Part shown: in pieces, positions 1 to 9,777 of the stretch
Layout: each line of letters starts with the position of its first letter
Numbering within the stretch: position 1 is the first letter of the stretch
Assembly (NCBI GenBank): GCA_038239195.1
Contig: JBBSEZ010000107.1
Coordinates: 1-24,512, forward strand
Origin: JBBSEZ01 sp038239195
Lineage (GTDB): Bacteria; Planctomycetota; Planctomycetia; Gemmatales; Gemmataceae
DNA: 24,512 bases
Reading direction: 5' to 3'
The notes under the pieces: model-generated
Seen by the model: only the letters and a program-made list of their open reading frames with translations
Told to the model about the DNA's origin: nothing
Database searches by the model: none
Translations under genes and position numbers: made by a program

Positions 1-122
1 AACTACCAGTGGTCCTATGCGGGTTAGGCGAGCGTATTAGTATCGAGGACGGCGCCGATCACGCCTTCTTCTGCACAGGCTGTGGAGCGTCTTCCGCTCG
101 TACTTCTGCGATGGCCTTAGTA
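1..122. other. Non-coding flank beyond the transposase remnant
   Basis: This stretch follows the remnant's stop codon. I see no convincing coding frame, promoter or RNA structure in it. It may contain the end of the former insertion sequence, but no partner inverted repeat is visible in the window. Confidence 0.3.
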
Positions 123-395
123 CTACAGCCGTAGTTGTTGTTCGAGGCGGACCAGACGCGCGCGATAGTGGCAACGTTTGGCCCGCTGTTGATGTCTGCG
201 CCGCCACTGCGACCAGGCCAGCACCTCCACTGCTTGTGGTGATTCGGTCCAGACCAGCCGCGTCAACAGCCGGCGCACCTCTGGCACGGTTAACGGCAGC
301 AACTCGTCGGCCGCAGGTCCCCCTTTTTCCCCGGGCTTCGCCCAGGCTGGGGGGCCCGCCCGTTTCGGCCACGCCCCGCTAAACGAACGCGAGCG
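123..395 (-). pseudogene. C-terminal remnant of an IS transposase
   Basis: One minus-strand frame reads about 90 codons to a TAG at 123-125. The readable part contains LTVPEVRRLL, then LAWSQWRRRHQQRAK and CHYRAR. A basic WSxWRRRHQxRAxxxHYRxR tail is what I recall from the C-termini of DDE transposases (IS701/IS4-like) that are abundant in planctomycetes. There is no start codon and no DDE core. Upstream the frame runs directly into the TAA stop of the TerB-like gene at 396-398, so only the tail survives. The family assignment is from memory; that it is a truncated transposase tail is fairly likely. Confidence 0.6.
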
Positions 396-830
396 TTACT
401 TGCCCTTGTTGGCCTTGGCGTGCTTCGTCTCGACCTCTTTGTGGAGCGCCTCCCACTCGGGGTGCTTCTCCTTCGCCTTCTTGTTCAGGTCGCTGAACAG
501 GCCGTGGTGGCTCGCATCGACCTTGCCGCCGGGGAACAGCGTCTCGCGCGCCCACTTCGTCTGCCCGGCGTCGATCTTGCCTTCCTTCAGGACGTTCTCG
601 GAGATCGTCTTGGAGAAGAACTTCTCGAAGTCCGGGCTCAGCTCCTCGCTCGCGGCCTTGGCCTTCTTGGCCGCCGCCGCTCGCAGCGCGACGAGGAACT
701 GCACGCCCTCGTCGTCGATCTTGCCGCCCTCCCCGGTCAGCGCCTTTTTGAGGATCTTGACCTCGGCCGCGTCCACCTTGCCGTCCGCCAGGATGGCCTC
801 CATCGCCAGCTTCTTCCAATCAACCGCCAT
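396..830 (-). CDS. TerB-like helical protein (144 aa)
   Basis: This is a small soluble protein rich in Lys, Glu and Ala. Two similar acidic motifs stand out, ADGKVDAAEVKIL near residues 15-27 and KEGKIDAGQ near 82-90. The pattern aDGkvdxxE is typical of TerB-like (tellurite-resistance/DUF533-like) helical bundles, in which acidic residues can bind metal. No signal peptide or membrane segment is seen. The ATG at 830 is preceded by GGGAG at a normal distance, and the conserved part begins immediately after it. The gene ends in TAA. It may follow the pseudokinase gene upstream on the same strand, but a 281-base gap separates them. Its exact function is unknown, and the family assignment is moderate because it rests on short motifs. 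Confidence 0.7.
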   Translation of the reverse strand: MAVDWKKLAMEAILADGKVDAAEVKILKKALTGEGGKIDDEGVQFLVALRAAAAKKAKAASEELSPDFEKFFSKTISENVLKEGKIDAGQTKWARETLFPGGKVDASHHGLFSDLNKKAKEKHPEWEALHKEVETKHAKANKGK

Positions 831-1023
831 GTCTGATCTCCCACGTGCTTCATCGAGGCCTCGATCCCCGGGCTCGCGGTGAGCCGGGCGCCCAGCCTCA
901 TGTGAAGAAACATAGACAACGCGCCCGAGGGCGGCAGCGGGCGCGAGGGGAAAATCGCCCGAATGTTCGACAATTCTTTCGCGCCGGCGCTCGGGGGCGA
1001 GGCAAGGGAGGGCCTGCCCAACC

Positions 1024-1065
1024 GCGTAGCCGCGCTGCGCTACGGAGCCCGTCTGTCGCGCTCCG
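1024..1065. repeat. Paired short inverted repeats in an intergenic region
   Basis: In the 281-base gap between the TerB-like gene and the pseudokinase gene, CGTAGC (1025-1030) and GCTACG (1039-1044) form a 6-bp stem with an 8-base loop. CGGAGC (1043-1048) and GCTCCG (about 1060-1065) form a second, overlapping stem. The two stems share bases and could be alternatives. No U-run follows on either strand, so a plain terminator is not supported. The rest of the gap (831-1111) shows nothing else I can name. Confidence 0.35.
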
Positions 1066-1111
1066 TGTTTCTTCGCGATCAGTCCGCACTCCCCAAGAAC
1101 ACAACGCCCCC

Positions 1112-2857
1112 TCACGCCGACAGCCGCTGCCCCTCGGGCACCGACTGGTCGCGCACCTGTCTCAACAAGCGCTCCCACGCCGCCGGGCTCGCCGACAGCG
1201 AGGCGCCCGCCCGGTCGAGGGCATCGAGCAGCGCCGACGCGCTTCCGTAACCTCCCGGCTCGCGAAGCCGCGACAGCACGGCCTGGAGATCCTCCGGCAG
1301 GGGCTTGATCTTCGCCCCCTTCCCCGAGGTCGCGAGGGCCGCCCAGCCCGCCGCGATCTGGCCCAGCGCCGTCAGGTCGTCGGCGGGGCTCTCGGCCACG
1401 TCGGCCTCCCCGACGAGCCAGCGCGGTTCGCCCAGGCCGCAGAGCTTGAGCGTCCCGTCCGCCGTCAGCACGAACGAGGAGGGCTCCAGGTGGCCGTGGC
1501 ACAGCCCCGCCGCGTGGACCGTCTGTAGCGCCAGCGCCGACTGCGCGACCAGCCGGAACCACGCCCCGGGCGCGGCGGCGAGCGGCGGCCAGTCGCTGCC
1601 CGGCGCCCCGCTCAACCACTCGCACAGGACCGCCGGCCGGCCGGCGACGTCGAGCACTTCCAGCACCCCGGCGACGTGCGGGTGACGCACCTCGGCGGCG
1701 GCGGCGAAGCGCTGGCGGAACTCGTCGGGGCGCACGGCGTCGTCCATCTCCGCCTCGCCGAGGTGGCGAAGCAGCGCCTCCGTGTTGTGGCGCGGGTCGA
1801 ACACGCGGTAGACCACCTCGCGCCCCGTCGCCTGGAGTCGGTCGATGACGCGCACCGGCCCGATCACCAGCCCGTCGAGGTTCCCCGCCTCGATCAGCGC
1901 GATCTGGTAGAGCGTCAGATAGCCCCCCGCCAAAAGCAACTGGCGCAGCGAGCGCCGCTGCCGGCGCGCTTCGAGCAACAGCGCCTGCAACGTGTCGGCG
2001 TCGATCAGCTCCAGCGAGCTCAGCAGTTCGCCGAGCTGCCGGTCGGCCGGCTCGATCTCGTCGGCCAGCGTCAGCACGGCCCGGCCCGTGGTTCCCTCGC
2101 CCGCGCCCGACGTCGCTCCCTCGGCTTCGTCGAGGCCAAGGGGCACGACGGCGTCGGTGCCGCCCACCTCGGCGGCGTTGCCGTCGAGGCCCGCCAGCTC
2201 GCGCAACTTGCGACGATACCACTCGCGCATCTCGACGAGGTGGCGATCGACCTCGGCGCGGCGCTCGCTGGCCTGGCGCTGCTGGCGCTCCAGGTCCTCG
2301 GCCTGTTCGGCGAGGCGGGCGGAGGTGCTGGCCAGCGCCCGGGCCTGCTCGTCGACCTCGGCGCGCTGGCGGTCGAGCCGGCTCTCGCCCTGCTGGAGCA
2401 CCTGCTTCATCTCGCCGACCTGGCCCTGCCACTCGATGAGCTGCTGCCGGAACGCCGCCACGGTCACGCGGTGCTCGTCGCGCGCCGTCTGCAGCGCTGC
2501 GTCCTGCTCCCGCACGCGCTCCGCCTCGGCCTGGACGTGCTTGCGGGCGGTCTCCAAGTCGTCGCGGCTCTGCCGGGCATAGGCGTGGACCTCGGCGAGG
2601 TGCTCGCGCATCTGCTCGCGAGCCCGCGTCAGGCGCTCCAGCGCCCCGCTCGCCCGCGCCTCGAGGTCGGGCAGCGCCTCGGCCAGCGCCCGCGCCTCGG
2701 CGCGGGCCGCCTCGGTCTCCTCCTGCATGCGCCGGGCGACCTCGGCCGCCTCCTGCTTCTCCACCTCCCAGGCGAGTCGCTCGCTCGCCAGTCCCTGCCG
2801 CTGCCCGGCCAGCGCGCTGCGGTCGCCCTCCAGCCCCGCCTCCTCGTTCCGCAGCGC
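1112..2857 (-). CDS. Coiled-coil and pseudokinase part of an interrupted FHA/pseudokinase gene
   Basis: This is the downstream part of the gene that starts at 4816. It stays in the same frame after a TAG at 2858-2860 and runs on without a break to TGA at 1112. About 200 residues of heptad-like Glu/Arg/Gln/Ala coiled coil come first. Then comes a segment with LLLAGGYLTLYQIALIEAG, which resembles the block found just before kinase domains in many planctomycete kinases. A protein-kinase-like fold follows. Its catalytic loop reads HGHLEPSSF instead of HRDLKPxN, the DFG position reads CGLG, and no VAIK lysine is evident. It therefore looks like a pseudokinase. The first in-frame start-like codon after the stop is a GTG at 2764 inside the coiled coil, without a convincing ribosome site. 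Separate translation of this half is doubtful. Confidence 0.8.
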   Translation of the reverse strand, partial: ALRNEEAGLEGDRSALAGQRQGLASERLAWEVEKQEAAEVARRMQEETEAARAEARALAEALPDLEARASGALERLTRAREQMREHLAEVHAYARQSRDDLETARKHVQAEAERVREQDAALQTARDEHRVTVAAFRQQLIEWQGQVGEMKQVLQQGESRLDRQRAEVDEQARALASTSARLAEQAEDLERQQRQASERRAEVDRHLVEMREWYRRKLRELAGLDGNAAEVGGTDAVVPLGLDEAEGATSGAGEGTTGRAVLTLADEIEPADRQLGELLSSLELIDADTLQALLLEARRQRRSLRQLLLAGGYLTLYQIALIEAGNLDGLVIGPVRVIDRLQATGREVVYRVFDPRHNTEALLRHLGEAEMDDAVRPDEFRQRFAAAAEVRHPHVAGVLEVLDVAGRPAVLCEWLSGAPGSDWPPLAAAPGAWFRLVAQSALALQTVHAAGLCHGHLEPSSFVLTADGTLKLCGLGEPRWLVGEADVAESPADDLTALGQIAAGWAALATSGKGAKIKPLPEDLQAVLSRLREPGGYGSASALLDALDRAGASLSASPAAWERLLRQVRDQSVPEGQRLSA

Positions 2858-4816
2858 CTATTCGTGGACGGTCAGTTCCTTGCCGCGCTGCTCCAGCGCG
2901 GCCGTCTGCTGTGCCAGGTCGGCGCGCAGCTCCTCGACGCGAGCGACGGCGAGCTGGTGCTCCTCCTCGGCGGCACGGCGCTGCGCCTCGAGCCGGCCCG
3001 TCTCCTCCGCGAGTTGCTGCTCGCGCGCGCCCGCCTCGCGCTGGCGCTCGGCGAGGGCCTCCGACCGGCGGCGCACCTGCTCCTGGAGTTGCCCCAGCAC
3101 CTGCTCCGCCCCGGCCAGCGTCGCCTCGCGCGCCTCGAGGGCCTGGCGGTCGGCCGTCAGCCGCGCCTGCAGCTCCTGGATCTGCCCCCCGCGCGCCAGC
3201 AGCAGCCCCGCCTGCTCGGCCTGCTCCGCCGCGGCCGCATCGACCTCCGCCCGCGCCTGCTCCAGTTGCTCCTGCTCCGCCGTTATCGATGCCTGCGCGG
3301 CCCGCAGGCGCGACACCGCCTCTTCGAGCGTGCCGCGCTGTTCGCCGAAGCGGCGGCGCTCCTGCTCCACGAGCCCCTTGTCGTTGTCCAGCGCGGTACG
3401 CAGCTGCTGCGCCTCGGCGAGGCGCTGCTCGAGCTCGGCGTAGCCGGCCTGCTGCCGAACGCGCTCGTCGCTCAGCGCCTGCTCCTCGCGGCGCAGGTCC
3501 TCGCGCATGCGCTCCAGCCGCGAGCGCAGCGTGGTGAGCATGGCCTGCTGGCCTTCGAGGGCGGCGGCGCGCTTGGAGAAGTTCGCCCCCGCCGCGTCCT
3601 GCTCCTTCTTCTGGGCGGCGAGGCGCTCGGTCTCACCGGCGAGGCGCGCGTGCCAGTCGTCGAGTTGCTTGGCCTGGTCTTCCAGGTCGCGCGTTTCGCG
3701 CTGCAACTGCTCGAAGCCGCGGTCCACCTCCAGCGCCCGCGCCTCGAGCTGCTTCACCCGCTGCTCCATCGCCGCCTGGGTGCGGTCGAGGCGGACGAGG
3801 TCGGCCTGGTGCTGCTTCTGCCCCTTCTCGAGCGCGGCGCGCTCTTCGAGCAGGGCGTCCTCGCGCGCCTGGAGGTCGTTGAGTCGCTCTTTCAGGTCGC
3901 GCTGGAGCTCCTGCTGCCGGCTGGCCACCAGGCGGTGCTGCTCTTCCAGCATCTGCTTCTCGCGCTCGACCTGCTCGCCGCGCGCCTCGATCTCGGCCTG
4001 GCGCAAGGCCCACTCCTCCTGCCGCGCGGCCAGCTCGGCCGCCTGCTGCTCCATCTCCTGCTTCCGCGCCTGCGCGTGCTTGACCGCCTTGCGGACGGCC
4101 TGGTGCTTGCCGAGGAGCCGATCGCGCCGCTGCCGATAGCGCTCGACGAGTTGCTGGCGGAGCTCGTCCACTTCGCGGCGCACGCCCGTCAGTTCGTCCT
4201 GCTGGCTTGTCAGATCGAGGGCCCGCGCCTCGACGCCCTGGCGCTGGTGGTCGAGCTCGGCCTGACTTTCGCGCCACGCCAGTTCGCGGGCCTCGACCTC
4301 GGCGCGCGCCGCCGACAGTTCGCGCTCTTGCTGGCGCGCGCGGCGCGACAGTTCCTCGGCGTGTTCGCGTTCGCCTTCGACCTCCCGGGCTTGTTCCGCA
4401 AGCCGGCGCTCCAGCTCGGCGAACTTGCGCAGCCGGTCCGGCAGGTCGGCGGGGGCGTGGGGCACCACGTCCCCTCCCGCGCCCGCCGCGATGCCGACGG
4501 CGATCTCGATGGGCCCGATCGCGATGCGATCGCCGTCGTGAAGGTAGGCGGAGGAGACGGGATGGCCGTTGACGGCGATGGGCTGGACGGGGGCGAGCTT
4601 GCGGAGGCAGGCCCCGGCCGCGAGGCGCGAGATAAGGCAGATGACGGGGGGAAGGTTGGCGCCGGGCAAGCGCAGGTCGCAGCCGGGGACGCTGCCGAGG
4701 AGGAGCCCGCCGTCGCCGACCTCGTACACCGTGGGCCGGCCCGCTCCGACCCGCACCTCGAGGCGGACGAGGGCGAGCGCAGAGGGCTCGGGGCTGGGAG
4801 CAGACGGTTGGGCCAT
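2858..4816 (-). CDS. FHA-like and coiled-coil N-terminal part, ends at an in-frame TAG
   Basis: Residues 15-110 resemble a forkhead-associated domain: LLLGSVPGCDLRLPG, then VNGHPV and LHDGDRIAIGPIEI. The usual phosphothreonine-binding residues are poorly kept, since GR is GS and the SxxH block is not recognisable, so peptide binding is uncertain. After about residue 125 the protein is an almost unbroken coiled coil of Glu, Arg, Gln, Leu and Ala. The frame stops at TAG (2858-2860, codon 653). The next codons continue the same coiled coil and lead into the pseudokinase, so the intact protein would be about 1,233 residues. The start at 4816 is the first ATG before the FHA-like strand. Its ribosome site is weak. 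It lies 95 bases after mutL and could be co-transcribed with it. Confidence 0.8.
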   Translation of the reverse strand: MAQPSAPSPEPSALALVRLEVRVGAGRPTVYEVGDGGLLLGSVPGCDLRLPGANLPPVICLISRLAAGACLRKLAPVQPIAVNGHPVSSAYLHDGDRIAIGPIEIAVGIAAGAGGDVVPHAPADLPDRLRKFAELERRLAEQAREVEGEREHAEELSRRARQQERELSAARAEVEARELAWRESQAELDHQRQGVEARALDLTSQQDELTGVRREVDELRQQLVERYRQRRDRLLGKHQAVRKAVKHAQARKQEMEQQAAELAARQEEWALRQAEIEARGEQVEREKQMLEEQHRLVASRQQELQRDLKERLNDLQAREDALLEERAALEKGQKQHQADLVRLDRTQAAMEQRVKQLEARALEVDRGFEQLQRETRDLEDQAKQLDDWHARLAGETERLAAQKKEQDAAGANFSKRAAALEGQQAMLTTLRSRLERMREDLRREEQALSDERVRQQAGYAELEQRLAEAQQLRTALDNDKGLVEQERRRFGEQRGTLEEAVSRLRAAQASITAEQEQLEQARAEVDAAAAEQAEQAGLLLARGGQIQELQARLTADRQALEAREATLAGAEQVLGQLQEQVRRRSEALAERQREAGAREQQLAEETGRLEAQRRAAEEEHQLAVARVEELRADLAQQTAALEQRGKELTVHE

Positions 4817-4911
4817 GACGGACTATCCGCGCAGGGGGAGGGGAGTTCCTTCTCCATCGGGCGCGACGATTTGAACGGATCGGGGAGATTTTGGGAAGGC
4901 CAAGTGGCGGC

Positions 4912-6738
4912 TCACACCCTTCGGAACTGCTTTTCGAGGTCGTGCCGGCTGAACAGCAGCGCCGTCGGCCGGCCGTGCGGGCAGTGGTGGGCGTCGTCGG
5001 CGAGGTCGCGCTGGGCGATGAGCGACGCCATCTCCTCCGGGCTGAGCCGTTCGTTGGCCCGCACGGCGGAGTGGCACGCCATCAGGCTGAGCAGGTCGTT
5101 GAACAGCACCTCGCGCGTCGGCAGGCGGTCCTGCGCCATCAGGTGATCGACGACGGCCCGTAAGATCGCCTGCGGCGAGCGCTTGCCCAGCAGCGTCGGG
5201 TAGCGCGTCAACAACAGCGTCCCCCCGCCGAAGTCCTCGACGCCCAGGCCGAGCTCGGCCAGCGCCTCGCGGTGTTCCAGAGTGCGCGCCGCCTGCTCGG
5301 AGCTCAGCTCGACTGGCTCGGGGATCAGCAGCCGCTGCGTCTCCAGGGTGCCCGACCGCACGCGCCGCTGGAGCTGCTCGAACAGGATGCGCTCGTGCAG
5401 GGCGTGCTGGTCGATCACCAGCATGCCGGCGTCCGTCTCCACGACGAGATACGAATCGTAGAGCTGGATCGCCTTGACCGCCTCCACGTGCGCCATCGCG
5501 CGCAACGGCGGGGGTGGGGGGAGCGCTGGCGGGGGCGCTTCAAAGGCTCGCTCGAGCAGCGAGGACGGCGCCGCGGGCGGCTCGGGCGCGGCCCACGGGG
5601 GCACGTCGCGCTCTTCGCGGGGGGGCCAGGGCGCTGCCGGGGGCTCGGGCAATGGGCGAGTTGAGCGAGCGCCGATCTCCGCGCTGGGCTGGACCGTCGA
5701 GGGAGGGGCCTGGAGCCGGGGAATGAGGTTCTGGGCGCGCAGCCGCTGGCGCACGGCGGTGAAGACGAGGTGGTGCAGCGCCTGGGCGTTGCGGAAGCGG
5801 ACCTCGGCCTTGGTCGGGTGGACGTTGACGTCCACGTGGTCGGGCGGGATGCGCAAAAAGAGGAACGTCACCGCGTAGCGGCCCGTCATCAGCAGGCCGC
5901 GGTAGGCCTCCTGGACGGCGTGGCCGAGGCTGCGGTCGCGTATCCAGCGGCCGTTGACGAAGAGGTACTGCATCCGCGCATGCCCGCGCTCGCAGGCCGG
6001 GTCGGCGATGAAGCCAACGAGCGAGGCGCTGCCGAGGTCCAGCGCGATCTCGTAGAGTTGGCCCTGCATCTCCGGGCCGTAGAAGGCGCCGATGCGGTCG
6101 TGCAGGCTGGCCGTGGCCGGCACCTCGTAGACGAGCTTGCTGTTATGCCGCAGGGTGAGGTGCAGGCCGGGCCGGTCGCCCAGGCGGGCGTGGGCCAGGG
6201 CGAGGCGCGTGACGGCCTCGGTCACGTGGCCCATTTCGGTGCCGGCGGCGCGCAGGAACTTGCGGCGCACCGGCGTGTTGAAGAAGAGGTGGCGCACCTC
6301 GATGCGCGTGCCGGGGGCCCCGTTCCAGGGACGGACGGGGGAGAAGTCGCCGCCGTTGCAGGTCATGGAGGCGCCGCAGGGCAACTCGGGCGGGCGCGAC
6401 TGGAGGGTGACCTGGGCGACTCCGCCGATGGAGGCGATCGCCTCGCCGCGGAAGCCGAGCGTGGCGATGTTGAACAGGTCGTCGGCGCTGCGCAGCTTGC
6501 TGGTGGCGTGCGAGGCGAACGCCAGGTGAAGGTCTTCGGGCGCAATGCCGCAGCCGTTGTCCACCACGCGCACCAGCTCGGCCCCGCCCTGTTCGACGTC
6601 GACGTCGATGCGGGTGGCGCCGGCATCGACGGCGTTTTCGAGGAGCTCCTTGACGACGCTGGCGGGGCGCTCGATCACCTCGCCGGCGGCGATCTGGTTG
6701 ACGACGAGCGGCGGGAGTTGGTGGATGCGCGGCGGCAT
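4912..6738 (-). CDS. mutL: DNA mismatch repair protein MutL
   Basis: MutL links MutS mismatch recognition to strand incision. The N-terminal GHKL ATPase shows Glu31 in KELLENAVDAGA, DNGCGI near 60 and GFRGEAIASIGG near 95-106. The transducer-domain lysine motif is in NVHPTKAEVRF. A Pro-rich linker leads to the dimerisation domain, which has DQHALHERILFE. That matches the DQHAxxExxxxE metal-binding endonuclease motif, and it is accompanied by ACHSAVRANE and CPHGRP. The protein should therefore be of the nicking type found in species without MutH. Its 608 residues are normal for the family. A TTG five codons upstream is possible. The ATG at 6738 has AAGGA seven bases ahead (6746-6750) and fits the conserved start MPPRIHQLPP. 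It begins 11 bases after the GyrB-like gene, so the two are probably one transcript. Confidence 0.95.
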   Translation of the reverse strand: MPPRIHQLPPLVVNQIAAGEVIERPASVVKELLENAVDAGATRIDVDVEQGGAELVRVVDNGCGIAPEDLHLAFASHATSKLRSADDLFNIATLGFRGEAIASIGGVAQVTLQSRPPELPCGASMTCNGGDFSPVRPWNGAPGTRIEVRHLFFNTPVRRKFLRAAGTEMGHVTEAVTRLALAHARLGDRPGLHLTLRHNSKLVYEVPATASLHDRIGAFYGPEMQGQLYEIALDLGSASLVGFIADPACERGHARMQYLFVNGRWIRDRSLGHAVQEAYRGLLMTGRYAVTFLFLRIPPDHVDVNVHPTKAEVRFRNAQALHHLVFTAVRQRLRAQNLIPRLQAPPSTVQPSAEIGARSTRPLPEPPAAPWPPREERDVPPWAAPEPPAAPSSLLERAFEAPPPALPPPPPLRAMAHVEAVKAIQLYDSYLVVETDAGMLVIDQHALHERILFEQLQRRVRSGTLETQRLLIPEPVELSSEQAARTLEHREALAELGLGVEDFGGGTLLLTRYPTLLGKRSPQAILRAVVDHLMAQDRLPTREVLFNDLLSLMACHSAVRANERLSPEEMASLIAQRDLADDAHHCPHGRPTALLFSRHDLEKQFRRV

Positions 6739-6745
6739 GGGTCGG

Positions 6746-6750
6746 TCCTT
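6746..6750 (-). promoter_or_regulatory. Ribosome binding site that sets the mutL start
   Basis: AAGGA lies seven bases before the ATG at 6738 and would sit inside a product started from the upstream TTG at 6753. This favours the ATG. It overlaps the last codon region of the GyrB-like gene (TGA at 6750-6752), as expected for translational coupling. Confidence 0.65.
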
Positions 6751-7976
6751 CAACCACGAGGTCGGCGCCCCGGCCGCAACGCGCCGGTCTTCGGATCGGT
6801 CAGACGGGCGTCCCGCGCCGCCAGGACGCGCCGGGCGACGGCCTCGGCGTCGTCGGGGTGGGCCCGGAAGAAGTCCGCCAGGGCGACGGCGAGGCGCTCG
6901 CGCACGAAGGTCTCGGCCTCCGGGTGAGAGAGCACTTCTTTCGTCGGCGCGTCGAAGGTCGGCTCATGAAGGTTCACGGCCACCGCCAGAGCAAGGCCGG
7001 CCGTGTAGTCCTCCCTCCCCAGCGCAAACCGCACATCGGGAACCAGCCCTCGCTCGGCGAGGTACGCGCGCAGCGTTTGAGTGATGGCACTGCGCGCGCC
7101 TGCCACGTGACTTCCGCCCTGCGAGGTAAAGTAAGCGTTCGCGTAGCTCCACGTCCTCTCCTCGGCGGAGGCCAGCCAGCGGAGCGCCACCTCGACCTCC
7201 CGACCTTCCTCGCCGCATCGGAGGTGAAAAGCGTGCGAGTGGGCGGGCCTGTCTCCGGGCCCATCTGGCAGCAAGTCCACCAACCCGTGCGCGGAGTGAA
7301 ATACCTCCTCGCGCGGCAGGGTGCTCCTCCGATCGCGCAGGCGGATCGTCAGGCCGACGTGAAGGCACGCCAGTTCGCGAAGCCGCCGGGCAATCCTCTC
7401 GACGTCAAAGGGAGGTACGGGCTCGAAGATCTGCGGATCGGGCCAGAACGCGATCGACGTTCCTGCCTTCCGCGTCTTGCCCACGGCCTGAATCGAGGCG
7501 CACGGCTTGCCGCGCTGGTACTCCTGCCGCCAGCTTTTGCCCTCGCGACAAACTTCGAGCAGCAGGCGCTCGGAGAGGGCGTTGACGGCCTTGAGCCCGA
7601 TGCCGTGCAGGTTGCCTGCGAGAGGGAAGCCGAGGGGCCCCGCCACTCGGCGCGTGAAGAACGTCGTCAGCGCGAGCTCGGCAAACGCGCGACCCTCCCG
7701 CGGAACGATCTCGACGGGAATGCCACGCCCGTTGTCGCGGACGAGACAGCCCCCGTCGGCGTGCAGCTCGACTTCGATTGTTGTGCAAAAGCCAGCCCGC
7801 GCCTCTGCAACCGCGTTCTCGAGGACCGAAAAGACGAGGTGGCGCAATCCCCGCTCGCCCGTGTCCCCGATGTACATGCCCGGCCGTTCTCGGATGTGGA
7901 GGCAATCCCGCAAGACCGTGACCTCCTCGAGTTCGTACTGGGCCCCGCCTTCGTCCGCTGAATCCGTGGAACTCAT
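6750..7976 (-). CDS. GyrB-like GHKL ATPase and transducer protein without TOPRIM
   Basis: The protein follows the N-terminal 43-kDa part of GyrB/ParE and then stops. Visible landmarks are ERPGMYIGDTG (30-40), the N-box region LENAVAEA with Asn54, RDNGRGIP with Asp81, GNLHGIGLKAVNALS (121-135), TSQGGSHVAGARSA (284-297) and a transducer motif PTK with Lys346. No TOPRIM block (EGDSA), tower or C-terminal domain follows, because the 408-residue protein ends soon after the transducer. The position of the catalytic base, Glu42 in E. coli GyrB (HMVFEVVDNA), is Ser50 here (HLVFSVLENA). The protein may therefore bind ATP and hydrolyse it poorly. The start at 7976 has AAGGAGG at 7981-7987. An ATG at 8012 overlaps the preceding gene and lacks such a site. 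It lies between the ntrC-like gene and mutL. Confidence 0.88.
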   Translation of the reverse strand: MSSTDSADEGGAQYELEEVTVLRDCLHIRERPGMYIGDTGERGLRHLVFSVLENAVAEARAGFCTTIEVELHADGGCLVRDNGRGIPVEIVPREGRAFAELALTTFFTRRVAGPLGFPLAGNLHGIGLKAVNALSERLLLEVCREGKSWRQEYQRGKPCASIQAVGKTRKAGTSIAFWPDPQIFEPVPPFDVERIARRLRELACLHVGLTIRLRDRRSTLPREEVFHSAHGLVDLLPDGPGDRPAHSHAFHLRCGEEGREVEVALRWLASAEERTWSYANAYFTSQGGSHVAGARSAITQTLRAYLAERGLVPDVRFALGREDYTAGLALAVAVNLHEPTFDAPTKEVLSHPEAETFVRERLAVALADFFRAHPDDAEAVARRVLAARDARLTDPKTGALRPGRRPRG

Positions 7977-7980
7977 CGCC

Positions 7981-7987
7981 CCTCCTT
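7981..7987 (-). promoter_or_regulatory. Ribosome binding site that sets the GyrB-like gene start
   Basis: A full AAGGAGG lies four bases before the ATG at 7976, directly after the stop of the NtrC-family gene at 7999. It supports this start over the ATG at 8012. Confidence 0.65.
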
Positions 7988-7998
7988 CGCTCAGCGCG

Positions 7999-9516
<1,518 letters not shown>

Positions 9517-9591
9517 GGTGCTGCCGTTGCGAAAAGGAGCGCCGGACCGGCCGGCAAGGGGTGGAAATGCCTGGTGCCATTCTACGGACGC

Positions 9592-9605
9592 GGCCCGGCC
9601 GGGCC
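9592..9605. repeat. 14-bp perfect palindrome upstream of the NtrC-family gene
   Basis: GGCCCGGCCGGGCC reads the same on both strands and lies between the divergent NtrC-family gene and the small gene at 9819. A second inverted repeat, CGCCGC-AA-GCGGCG, is at 9638-9651. Both lie 110-190 bases upstream of the -24/-12 promoter match, where enhancer-binding proteins usually bind. High G+C makes chance palindromes common, so an operator role is only possible. Confidence 0.35.
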
Positions 9606-9763
9606 CAGATAGCTCAGGAGTGAGGAGGGCCCCGCCGCGCCGCAAGCGGCGAACTGCCCGAGCCCGTCGCTTGCGCCTTTCCGTCAGCGGCGCCCTCCCA
9701 GGCCCCACAACCATCCCCTTCGGCCTGCCGGGCCCGCCTGGCGCCGTGCGAACGCACCCGAAC

Positions 9764-9777
9764 GGCACCAAGATTGC
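9764..9777 (+). promoter_or_regulatory. Candidate sigma-54 (-24/-12) promoter
   Basis: CGGCACCAAGATTGCT (9763-9778) matches the consensus TGGCACGNNNNTTGCW at all but two defined positions. The diagnostic spacing is exact: GG at 9764-9765, ten bases, GC at 9776-9777. Transcription would start near 9790, about 30 bases before the ATG at 9819, and the ribosome site fits within that leader. An NtrC-family activator is encoded divergently next to it. This is a pattern match only. Confidence 0.55.

Noticed and set aside
1676..5146. A 1,156-codon open frame on the plus strand
   Set aside because: It is antisense to the FHA/pseudokinase gene. Its Leu/Arg/Ala-rich composition is what the reverse of a Glu/Gln/Leu coiled coil gives at high G+C, and it runs across into mutL.
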